The notes under the pieces are model-generated. The model worked only from the letters and a program-made list of their open reading frames with translations, was not told where the DNA came from and ran no database searches. Below are positions 8,208-15,256 of a stretch of DNA of 27,688 bases, in pieces. Origin of the DNA: CAZMCH01 sp964564735 (GTDB taxonomy: Bacteria > Poribacteria > DTPJ01); the NCBI GenBank assembly GCA_964564735.1, contig CAZMCH010000055.1, forward strand, positions 1 through 27,688, read 5' to 3'. Numbering within the stretch: position 1 is the first letter of the stretch; every line of letters starts with the position of its first letter. Position numbers and translations under genes: made by a program.

Positions 8208-8240
8208 CAGAGACAAATCTTATATTATGTCCCTGTTATT
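8203..8240. terminator. candidate bidirectional terminator
   Basis: AATAACAGAGAC (8203-8214) pairs with GTCCCTGTTATT (8229-8240) with one A-C mismatch across 12 bp and a 14-nt loop. It spans the polyphosphate-kinase stop codon and lies 5 nt from the end of the convergent metallophosphoesterase gene. Both sides are A/T rich but neither has a clean U-run. Confidence 0.55.
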
Positions 8241-8245
8241 ATTAT

Positions 8246-9592
8246 TTATAACTGCCATTCTATTGATAATTTTCTATCAAAGACTTTTTCTAACAGTTGC
8301 CCTTTATCCAGCGCAGCTTGTCGGTCTGCTTCGGAAGAATGAGAAACAACGCATTTAATTATAACTTTATCTGTTGTTACCTCGCATTTTAAGCTTTTGA
8401 CGATATTTTGATGGGTTCGGTCTAATCCGTCAGCGACCCTAAGTATTCCTGCCAATAAACTAACTACCTTGCGTTCAGATGGTTCTAATGACGAGTAATG
8501 AGCATGTTTTTTCTTAGGTAACGCAGCCCTATGATAACGACATATTGAACCAATTATAAGCCTTTCTCGTTCATCAAATAACAAAGTTTTATCTTCAAGA
8601 ATAATCCTGAGAGATGACTTATGATGCTTTTGTTGACCATTGATCCAGCCTATATCATGCAATATAGCTGAATTTTGTAAAAAGAAACGTTCTTTTTGAT
8701 CAAGTTCATGGATTGGTTGTAATTCATCGAATATATTGAGAGCAATACTCATTACTTGTTCAGCATGTTCGCTTTCATATCCACAGCTTTTTGCTAATTC
8801 ATAGGATGATGCGAGTTTATCCGAATCATCTATTGTTTTTTTTGCTTTTTTTTCGCTTATTTCTTTTGTTTTTTCAAAGTTTTTGCCTTCTAGTAGCATT
8901 TGAGCAAACAATTCTGGCAACCCACTATTATGTATCGCCTCAACAGCCTTTTCTATATCATATTCTACTCTATAAAAGTCTATACGAAATAAATTGGGAT
9001 GCTTAATACTGAGGATTGCATAGCTTGCTTTTGGATCGCCATCTCCTTGACGACCAACGCTTCCGGGATTTATAAACCAAACCTTTTCAGATTTATGCTT
9101 AAATGGCACGTGAGAATGACCAAAGATTATAATATCAGCATTAGATTTTCCAGCTATATCAATGAATCTTTCCTCTGGTGTTTCAGATGTCAGATGCTCT
9201 TCGTCAGACTCAGGGCTCCCATGTGTTAATAAAATCCTTTTGCCCTCGATTTCCATTCTTATTTCATTTGGCAATTTTGATAGATATTCCCTATTGTTTT
9301 TTGAAAGATTCTTATAAGTCCAATTGTATGCAAACCATTTTTCAGGGGGGGCTCCATCTTTCCAGTTTTTCTTTTTTTCCCTTACTTTCAGCACTTTGGA
9401 ATCGTAATTGCCAATTATACTTTGTGCATTCTCTTTAATCAAGATGTCTATAACCTCGTTTGGCGCTGCACCATAACCAAGCATATCCCCCATATTCCAT
9501 ATCGCTTCAACGCCACGTTTATGAGCATCATTCAAAACCGCCTCTAGAGCATGAAGATTTGCATGTATGTCGCTTATCAGTGCTACTTTCAT
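8246..9592 (-). CDS. metallophosphoesterase fused to Ppx-type HD domain
   Basis: A 448-residue two-domain protein. Residues 1-215 are a calcineurin-like phosphoesterase of the YfcE group with metal motifs DIH (8-10), GD (35-36), GNYD (61-64), H124 and GHSH (158-161), plus NPGSVGRQGDGDP. Residues 260-448 resemble the C-terminal HD domain of exopolyphosphatase/GppA: H276, LHDIGWINGQQKHHKSS (311-327), CRYHR (351-355), LRVADGLDRTH (384-394). The Ppx catalytic ASKHA domains are absent. This is an uncommon fusion, and it stands with CHAD and PPK2 genes, so phosphate release from polyP or a nucleotide is a fair inference; the substrate is not known. It is the last gene of the minus operon, starting 4 nt after the CHAD stop with AAAGGGG 8 nt before ATG. 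Confidence 0.85.
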   Translation of the reverse strand: MKVALISDIHANLHALEAVLNDAHKRGVEAIWNMGDMLGYGAAPNEVIDILIKENAQSIIGNYDSKVLKVREKKKNWKDGAPPEKWFAYNWTYKNLSKNNREYLSKLPNEIRMEIEGKRILLTHGSPESDEEHLTSETPEERFIDIAGKSNADIIIFGHSHVPFKHKSEKVWFINPGSVGRQGDGDPKASYAILSIKHPNLFRIDFYRVEYDIEKAVEAIHNSGLPELFAQMLLEGKNFEKTKEISEKKAKKTIDDSDKLASSYELAKSCGYESEHAEQVMSIALNIFDELQPIHELDQKERFFLQNSAILHDIGWINGQQKHHKSSLRIILEDKTLLFDERERLIIGSICRYHRAALPKKKHAHYSSLEPSERKVVSLLAGILRVADGLDRTHQNIVKSLKCEVTTDKVIIKCVVSHSSEADRQAALDKGQLLEKVFDRKLSIEWQL

Positions 9593-9596
9593 AAAA

Positions 9597-10577
9597 TTAC
9601 CCCTTTTTTATGACATAATCAGAAATGCTTTTAATAAGTCTATTTAATACTTCTTTTTCCGAGATTTCAGACCAATACCTAACAAAACTATTATAATATT
9701 CTGCCTGTTTTTTCCTCCTATTTTCCTGCAAATATAGAATACCTGTTTTTAACCTACTAAAAGATTTTGTATGTCCAAAATAATTGAGTGTTCTATAATA
9801 TTCTTCTTCTATAAACTGCGATAGATAATTCACCCATACAACACAATCATTAAAATCACCAAGTATTGTCTGAATCTTTTTTATTGCCTCAATCGGTTTT
9901 TCGAGATTATCTTTGTAAAGAGGAGAAAATATCTCCATCGTATAACGGAAACGCTTTGCGGATATTCTCATTGCATGAAGTTCATCGGTTTTATCAGGTT
10001 GATTAATATATTCTTTATAAGAAAGAAATTTTTCAAGATTCAATGATATTTGTATATATGCGTTTTCATAAACACTTATTGAGTGTTCATCTTTTTGATG
10101 CAATCGTGCAATATTGCTCATAATATGGCAGGATTCGGCAATTTGTTCTATTATTCCCGAATCAGAAAGCTGAATCATTGATGATATAACTTTTGACTGA
10201 ATCTTTTCTCGTTTTTGTTGCAGACGAAAAAGCAAACGCTTTATACCTGGAATATGGCGTTTATCATCTAATTCTTTGATAAATTCACGAAGAAAGTCAA
10301 TTTGAACATCAATATCTCTTGCAGAACCTAATGATTTTGTTATTTGCTTGGTCTGTTTTTGCCAATGCTCAATATCTTTTTGATCAAAACACTCACCAAA
10401 CAGCCTAAAAGCGCTACGCAGACGGCGTGAAGCAACTCGCATACGATGGATACATTCTATATCTTCTGCTTTGGTGACGCCATCAATTTCACATTCAAAT
10501 GCCCTCAGCCTTTCTAGCAATGCCTTTGCACCAAAGAAACAATAGCTTTCATCAGGCCTATTATGCAAATTACTCAC
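9597..10577 (-). CDS. CHAD domain protein
   Basis: A 326-residue all-helical CHAD protein. CHAD domains bind inorganic polyphosphate through conserved histidines and basic residues. The two half-repeats are visible: HRMRVASRRLRSAFRLF (44-60) and HAMRISAKRFRYTMEIF (201-217). There is no CYTH triphosphatase domain, so it is a stand-alone CHAD. It starts with GTG at 10577, overlapping the upstream kinase stop as GTGA, with no good ribosome site of its own; translational coupling is likely. Neighbours are two thymidylate-kinase-like proteins and the MPE-HD fusion. It is expected to be cytoplasmic and granule-associated if polyP granules exist. Confidence 0.9.
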   Translation of the reverse strand: MSNLHNRPDESYCFFGAKALLERLRAFECEIDGVTKAEDIECIHRMRVASRRLRSAFRLFGECFDQKDIEHWQKQTKQITKSLGSARDIDVQIDFLREFIKELDDKRHIPGIKRLLFRLQQKREKIQSKVISSMIQLSDSGIIEQIAESCHIMSNIARLHQKDEHSISVYENAYIQISLNLEKFLSYKEYINQPDKTDELHAMRISAKRFRYTMEIFSPLYKDNLEKPIEAIKKIQTILGDFNDCVVWVNYLSQFIEEEYYRTLNYFGHTKSFSRLKTGILYLQENRRKKQAEYYNSFVRYWSEISEKEVLNRLIKSISDYVIKKG

Positions 10578-11272
10578 CCCGTCTTATTTTTTTCCAAAAG
10601 CTTCTTAGTATGTGATTTCAAATCTTCAAATATCTCCTGAACGGAACGATTTGCGTCTATTGTTACAAAGCCAAATTCCTTAGACATTCTATTAAATTGC
10701 CTAGTAAGCTGATTTTGGTATTTGACAAAACTATCATAAAGATTATCAGCAAAACGAACATCCATTCCAGATTCCCAATAATCAAAGCCTCTTCCACGTA
10801 ATACACGCTTAACGAGATTATCAATATTTGCTTTAAGATAAAATATAATATCTGGTTTAAGAGCAAAACCATAAACCTTCCTTGCCCATTCGGAGTCTGC
10901 ACCCCTAACAACATTGCGCGCAATTATAGAATAAAAATACCGATCAGACAAAACACAAAATCCTGCACTGAGCGCAGGGATTATATGATTTTCAAGCCTA
11001 TCTGCAAAATCAGTTGCATAAAACAAGTTCATTGTCAATCTGCCAAGTGTATGTCCTGCTTTTGCTTCATCAAGCCCTGGTTGAGTTAAAGGAGAACGTG
11101 CTAAACCAGTATTTGATACGCCATACCCCTCCACCTCAAGCCACTGCTTTAAAAGTTCCATTTGTGTTGATCTACCTACACCATCATTTCCTTCTAACAC
11201 AATTAGTTTTCCGGGCATTTCAGCTATATTCATATAGGGAAAACCAGCGCCATAGAATCTGCTATCTGTCAA
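10574..11272 (-). CDS. thymidylate-kinase-like protein with Walker A Lys to Arg
   Basis: P-loop nucleoside monophosphate kinase fold, 232 residues from a TTG start at 11272. That start is chosen for AGGTGGTGAG just upstream; ATG 11233 or 11218 are alternatives without a ribosome site. The P-loop is EGNDGVGRST (27-36): the catalytic lysine is arginine 34 (AGA, 11171-11173). It keeps TDFADR (87-92), DRY (110-112) and ALKPDIIFYLK, but the dTMP-binding TREPGGT motif of true thymidylate kinases is replaced by TGLARSP. It is a paralogue of the next upstream gene, 17 nt away. It may be a non-catalytic partner of that paralogue or a kinase of another specificity. The polyP neighbourhood hints at a link, unproven. 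Confidence 0.8.
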   Translation of the reverse strand: MTDSRFYGAGFPYMNIAEMPGKLIVLEGNDGVGRSTQMELLKQWLEVEGYGVSNTGLARSPLTQPGLDEAKAGHTLGRLTMNLFYATDFADRLENHIIPALSAGFCVLSDRYFYSIIARNVVRGADSEWARKVYGFALKPDIIFYLKANIDNLVKRVLRGRGFDYWESGMDVRFADNLYDSFVKYQNQLTRQFNRMSKEFGFVTIDANRSVQEIFEDLKSHTKKLLEKNKTG

Positions 11273-11289
11273 AATTGCTCACCACCTAT

Positions 11290-11946
11290 TCATTTATTAA
11301 GTATCTTTTCTGATATTATTTTCCGCATTTGTTGTTGTTTTACCTCCAGCGGAAGATTGCCATCTATAACAGTAAATCCAAATTCTTCTGACATATTCTC
11401 ATATTGATTTAATATCCTCTCCTGAAACAACCGAAAACTTGTAACTGTATCATTAGAAAGACCTAAGTCTTTGCCTGCCTCATAATACTTTATCTTCGCC
11501 CTAGAACCAAGTATACGACTCACTGCAACCTCCAAAGGAACACTAAAATAAAATGTAACATCAGGCTGAATGGCAAAAGAATAAAGATTACGCACCCACT
11601 GTGGATCAACTCCACGAGAGACATCTCTAGCAAAAGCAGTAAAAGCATATCGGTCAGCTAAAACAATTATTCCTGCCTTGAGCAATGGAAGAAAAAGATT
11701 TTCCCATCTATCAGCAAAATCTGTTGCCTGTATAAGACTAAATGTGGTAGGTGTTAATGTCTGCTTCTTTTTTCCCAAACGTGTTGTGCTTTTTACCATT
11801 TTTGATGAATTCCATTCACTAAAAAAAACATCCTTGTCCAAACTTTGCAGCCATTTGTATAAGAGATTAATCTGTGTGGACTTTCCACTTCCATCTATAC
11901 CTTCTACTACAATTAGCTTTCCTTTATATTCATTCGGCTGCAGCAT
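11290..11946 (-). CDS. divergent thymidylate-kinase-like protein
   Basis: First gene of the minus-strand polyP-linked operon, 218 residues, ATG at 11946 with AGAGGT upstream. Canonical P-loop EGIDGSGKST (15-24) with lysine 22, then TDFADRWE (75-82), ADRYAF (97-102) and FAIQPDVTFYF, giving the overall order of a thymidylate kinase. As in its paralogue downstream, the dTMP phosphate-binding TREPGGT segment is missing (SEWNSSK instead). Automatic annotation would call it tmk, but specificity for dTMP is doubtful. A pairing of one intact and one Walker-A-altered copy suggests a heterodimer (inference). No clear promoter boxes were found in the 159-nt gap upstream (11947-12105), which holds only weak AT-rich hairpins. 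Confidence 0.82.
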   Translation of the reverse strand: MLQPNEYKGKLIVVEGIDGSGKSTQINLLYKWLQSLDKDVFFSEWNSSKMVKSTTRLGKKKQTLTPTTFSLIQATDFADRWENLFLPLLKAGIIVLADRYAFTAFARDVSRGVDPQWVRNLYSFAIQPDVTFYFSVPLEVAVSRILGSRAKIKYYEAGKDLGLSNDTVTSFRLFQERILNQYENMSEEFGFTVIDGNLPLEVKQQQMRKIISEKILNK

Positions 11947-12105
11947 ATTTAAACCTCTCTTTCCGGGTTATGAGAGATAATTTAACCTTCATTAAATAAT
12001 TGTGTCTTTAATAACTCATCGTTATTTGATAATTTGTTGAAATTTAACAAAAAAATTATATCATCACAAGATTCCTTTTGCAAGTCTAAATGAAATTGAT
12101 ATATA

Positions 12106-12852
12106 TTATTCCATGTCACGAATTCGAACTTCTATCTCTTTTTCATCTTTTAACAACTCCACAAGTTTAGATGTATCAGTTTTGCCAAAATGATATGGAT
12201 ATAAAATTTTTGGCATAAATGCTTTTACTGCATCCACAACCATTTCAGGCGTCATTGTATATGGCAGATTCATTGGCAAAAATGCTATATCTATATCTTT
12301 CAGCTTTTTCATCTCTGGGGTGTTTTCGGTATCACCTGCAACATAAACCCTTTTATCTCCAAAAGTAATTATATATCCATTTCCGACACCTTTCGGATGG
12401 AACAGGTTACCATCTTGTCTTTTATTTATGATATTATATGCAGGAACTGCCTCAATTTTTAGTTCCAAAACAGTTTTTATTTCCCCGTTTTTCATCACAG
12501 TTCCAGTTTTTATTTTATCATAGCTGTTCTGATTTAGAACAATCTGAGTTTTTGCTGTCTTTATTTTATCTATTGCAGAAGTATCAAGATGGTCTTGATG
12601 CTCATGGGTTATAAGGATAAGATCAGCTTTTGGTAATTTTGAATAATCTGCAACCTGAGAATATGGATCAACATGAATAATTTTTCCTTTGAAACTGAAT
12701 ATTAATGTTCCATGCCCTACAAATGTAATCTTAAGATCACCTTCGGAAGTTTTGATAATATCTTCTTTCATTACCTTTTCCTCCTTGTCTTTTGATAGTG
12801 CAATAGTTGATATTAAAATAAAAATCATTGAAAATATAAGGATTTTTCTCAT
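12106..12852 (-). CDS. exported metallo-beta-lactamase-fold hydrolase (UlaG/UPF0173-like)
   Basis: A 248-residue protein with an N-terminal signal peptide (1-20, MRKILIF plus hydrophobic core). It is followed by a metallo-beta-lactamase fold: VGHGTLIF (45-52), the zinc motif THEHQDHLD (82-90), GNGYII, VAGDTENTP (171-179) and a late YPYHFG histidine. The family includes UlaG-type lactonases and UPF0173 hydrolases; the substrate here is unknown. I use ATG 12852, 4 nt after the nnr stop codon, because it begins the signal peptide; the longer in-frame reading (from 12882) would overlap nnr. AAGGATGG upstream is a distant ribosome site. It ends an operon with the NAD(P)HX repair and HAD genes. A signal peptide on this fold implies action outside the cytoplasm or as a lipid-free periplasmic enzyme. 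Confidence 0.85.
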   Translation of the reverse strand: MRKILIFSMIFILISTIALSKDKEEKVMKEDIIKTSEGDLKITFVGHGTLIFSFKGKIIHVDPYSQVADYSKLPKADLILITHEHQDHLDTSAIDKIKTAKTQIVLNQNSYDKIKTGTVMKNGEIKTVLELKIEAVPAYNIINKRQDGNLFHPKGVGNGYIITFGDKRVYVAGDTENTPEMKKLKDIDIAFLPMNLPYTMTPEMVVDAVKAFMPKILYPYHFGKTDTSKLVELLKDEKEIEVRIRDME

Positions 12853-12856
12853 TTTG

Positions 12857-14422
12857 TCATACACCATCCTTAATAGAAGCAAGTTGCTTGATAGCTATTG
12901 GTAAATTCTCGATTATATCACTAGCAATCATGCCAGCGATGCCTTTTTCTTTTGCGACAAGATCGCCAGCCAAACCATGTATAAAAACACCAAGTATTGA
13001 GGCATCTTTTAAACTCAATCCTTGAGCGATGAAACCAGCTATTACACCTGTTAAAACATCCCCTGTTCCACCAGAAGCCAAACCAGGGTTCCCTGTTGTA
13101 TTTAGATATGCTTCGCCATTAGGAGTTGCAATAACTGTCGGTGCGCCTTTTAAGACAAGCATGACTCCATTCTCTTTTGCAAAATCCAACGCTATATTTA
13201 TGCGATCCGATTGAATTTCAGAGATTGGCTTATCGATTAATCTTGACATTTCTCCGGGATGAGGCGTCAAAACAGTGTTGGAACTAAGTTCTTTTAAAAT
13301 ATCTCTTTCTTCGGATAATGCGTTAAGCCCATCAGCGTCAATGACTTTTGGTATATTTATCTCTCTGCAGAGTTTTTTCACTAATGCGGTTGTTTCAGGA
13401 TTTCTGGAAAGCCCAGGTCCAATAGCGACTACATCTGCCTTTTCGCTCAATAATAATATTTTATTTAAAGCTCTTATTGATAATGTATGATCTTCTGTTT
13501 CTGCCAATGGAATTGTCATTGCTTCTGTAAGCTTAACTTCCATAATAGGATTAAGGCTTTTGGGTATCCCAAGAGTGACAAGCCCTGCACCAACTCTAAG
13601 TGCAGATTGACTCGCCAACGCCGATGCACCAGTTAGACCTGCTGAACCAGCAACCAAAAGCACTCGCCCAAATAAACCTTTGTGTCCATCTTTTGGTCTT
13701 TGTGGCAGTAATTCAGAGGCAAAAGAAGGCTGAACTAAATTGACAGAGATTTGCTGATATTCTATAACGCTTTTTGGTATTCCGATGTCTGCGACTTTTA
13801 GCTCTCCAACAAAATTCGCCCCTGGATATAACAATAAGCCTCGCTTTGGTAGGACCATCGTTACTGTTAAATCCGCACAAATACAAGCACCATCAATCCT
13901 GCCATAATCAGCATCAAGCCCTGATGGAAGATCAATTGCAATTATGGGAATATTGGTGGAGTTAAGAAATTCAATTAGATTTCCTGCAAAGCCTCGAACT
14001 GCGCCTTTTAGTCCTGTTCCGAATATTGAATCAATTAAAAAATCGCTCTGGGAAATGATATTTTTGTATTCCTCTAATTGTTCTTCGGATAAAATGAATT
14101 TCATAGGCAAATTCATTTTTTGTGCTATTTGAAGGTTTATTAAGGCATCACCAGAGAACTTATCAGCCTCAGATAGTATGTATGTATTGACTTTATAGCC
14201 CCTGTTTATTAGATGTCTTGCCACAACTAGACCATCACCGCCGTTATTACCCTTGCCAACAAGGATTGAAACCTTACTGAATTTTGGAGAAGGAAATTTT
14301 TCTATTATGACATGAACAGCACCTATTCCAGCATTTTCCATAAGCACTATGCCGGGGATACCGATCTCTTTTATAGTTTGAGAGTCAATATTACGCATTT
14401 CGTCTGCTGTTACAACTTTCAC
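12857..14422 (-). CDS. nnr: bifunctional NAD(P)H-hydrate repair enzyme (epimerase + dehydratase)
   Basis: A 521-residue fusion that repairs hydrated NADH/NADPH. Residues 1-215 are the YjeF_N epimerase (TADEMRNID at 5-13, GKGNNGGDG at 57-65, DLPSGLDAD). Residues 225-521 are the ribokinase-like ADP/ATP-dependent (S)-NAD(P)HX dehydratase (GHKGLFGRVLLVAGS, TPHPGEM, and GGTGD at 451-455 with the catalytic Asp 455). It interconverts R and S epimers, then dehydrates S-NAD(P)HX to NAD(P)H. Full length, no damage seen. AGGAGA precedes ATG 14422. The gene lies 17 nt after the HAD phosphatase gene and is followed by the MBL hydrolase, all on the minus strand, so they are probably co-transcribed. Confidence 0.95.
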   Translation of the reverse strand: MKVVTADEMRNIDSQTIKEIGIPGIVLMENAGIGAVHVIIEKFPSPKFSKVSILVGKGNNGGDGLVVARHLINRGYKVNTYILSEADKFSGDALINLQIAQKMNLPMKFILSEEQLEEYKNIISQSDFLIDSIFGTGLKGAVRGFAGNLIEFLNSTNIPIIAIDLPSGLDADYGRIDGACICADLTVTMVLPKRGLLLYPGANFVGELKVADIGIPKSVIEYQQISVNLVQPSFASELLPQRPKDGHKGLFGRVLLVAGSAGLTGASALASQSALRVGAGLVTLGIPKSLNPIMEVKLTEAMTIPLAETEDHTLSIRALNKILLLSEKADVVAIGPGLSRNPETTALVKKLCREINIPKVIDADGLNALSEERDILKELSSNTVLTPHPGEMSRLIDKPISEIQSDRINIALDFAKENGVMLVLKGAPTVIATPNGEAYLNTTGNPGLASGGTGDVLTGVIAGFIAQGLSLKDASILGVFIHGLAGDLVAKEKGIAGMIASDIIENLPIAIKQLASIKDGV

Positions 14423-14439
14423 ATCGTATCTCCTAATAT

Positions 14440-15129
14440 TTAGGCTCTTAATATGCTTAACAACACACTCAATCTGTTTATTTCATAATCAGGTTTGGGA
14501 ATATTATGCTTTAATTGCTCTTTATTACGATTAAACCATACGACTTTAATACCTACGTTTTTGCATCCAATAATATCATCCTCCTGAGAATCACCAACAT
14601 AAAGCATTTCTTCTGGAAGGCAATCAGCTTTTTTTATTGCAAGATGAAAAATTTCAGGATTAGGTTTGTCTATCCCAACTTCTGGAGCTAATAGGACGAA
14701 TTTAAAATAATGCTCTATTCTAAGAACTTTTGGGTAGCTATTGCCATTTGATATTATTCCGAGAATGTATTTATCCCTAAGCGATTCTAAAGTTGGAATG
14801 ACATCATCAAACAATTCCAAGTTCTCAAAGCGATGCTTAAAATATAACCTGTTTATATATTCTGCATACTCATTATCATCTATTCCACAATATTTGAGCG
14901 ATCTTTTAAAACTTTCAAGCCTGACTTCTCCAAGATTAATTACTTTGCCTCTTAACTCTTTTGCTGTCTCTTCCCTAATATGAACCATTCTGTCAACGCT
15001 TAATTTTTCACTACACTCAGGATATTTTTTTATAAGTTCTGTTAAAACAATGGCTAACGCATTCCGCATCACCATATCAAAGTTGTATAGAGTTCCATCA
15101 AGATCAAAGCAAACAGATTTGATATTCAT
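14440..15129 (-). CDS. HAD-superfamily hydrolase (subfamily IA)
   Basis: A 229-residue haloacid-dehalogenase-fold phosphatase with all four motifs: FDLDGT (8-13, nucleophile D9 and acid/base D11), SNGN (127-130), K155 in IDKPNPEIF, and GDSQEDD (179-185). A helical cap lies between motifs I and II, as in subfamily IA phosphatases of the YjjG/phosphoglycolate phosphatase kind. The substrate cannot be read. The ATG at 15129 has no Shine-Dalgarno sequence; a TATAAT lies just 6 nt upstream on the minus strand, so a leaderless transcript is possible. First gene of the HAD-nnr-MBL operon. Confidence 0.9.
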   Translation of the reverse strand: MNIKSVCFDLDGTLYNFDMVMRNALAIVLTELIKKYPECSEKLSVDRMVHIREETAKELRGKVINLGEVRLESFKRSLKYCGIDDNEYAEYINRLYFKHRFENLELFDDVIPTLESLRDKYILGIISNGNSYPKVLRIEHYFKFVLLAPEVGIDKPNPEIFHLAIKKADCLPEEMLYVGDSQEDDIIGCKNVGIKVVWFNRNKEQLKHNIPKPDYEINRLSVLLSILRA

Positions 15130-15135
15130 TTTTTA

Positions 15136-15141
15136 ATTATA
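15136..15141 (-). promoter_or_regulatory. possible -10 box giving a leaderless HAD mRNA
   Basis: On the minus strand TATAAT ends 6 nt before the HAD start codon at 15129, which would put the transcription start at or next to the A of ATG. No good -35 box is present at 16-18 nt, and AT-rich DNA yields such hexamers by chance. The lack of any ribosome site for this gene is the main support. Confidence 0.3.
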
Positions 15142-15156
15142 GTGTCTTTAAAGAAT

Positions 15157-15240
15157 AGAACGCCGATATAACGGATTTTACAGATTATTAGCATCTCTGA
15201 ATCGGAAAAAATTCGCTTAAATCTACATTATCAGCGCTCT
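15157..15240. repeat. degenerate inverted repeat, MITE-like
   Basis: AGAACGCCGAT (15157-15167) and ATCAGCGCTCT (15230-15240) form imperfect terminal inverted repeats. The similarity extends about 21 nt inward, mostly with transition differences. The element fills most of the 127-nt gap between the HAD gene and tldE. A similar TAGAACGCTGAT occurs at 4172-4183, which suggests a dispersed family with copies elsewhere in the genome. Confidence 0.5.
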
Positions 15241-15256
15241 ATAAAGCTTATAGAAA

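Noticed and set aside
8791..9438. Chain of short plus-strand frames opposite the metallophosphoesterase-HD gene
   Set aside because: They lie antisense to conserved metal-binding motifs and have no start signals.
12010..12026. Hairpin AATAAC/GTTATT upstream of the kinase operon
   Set aside because: Only six A/T-rich pairs with no U-run; too weak to call a terminator or operator.
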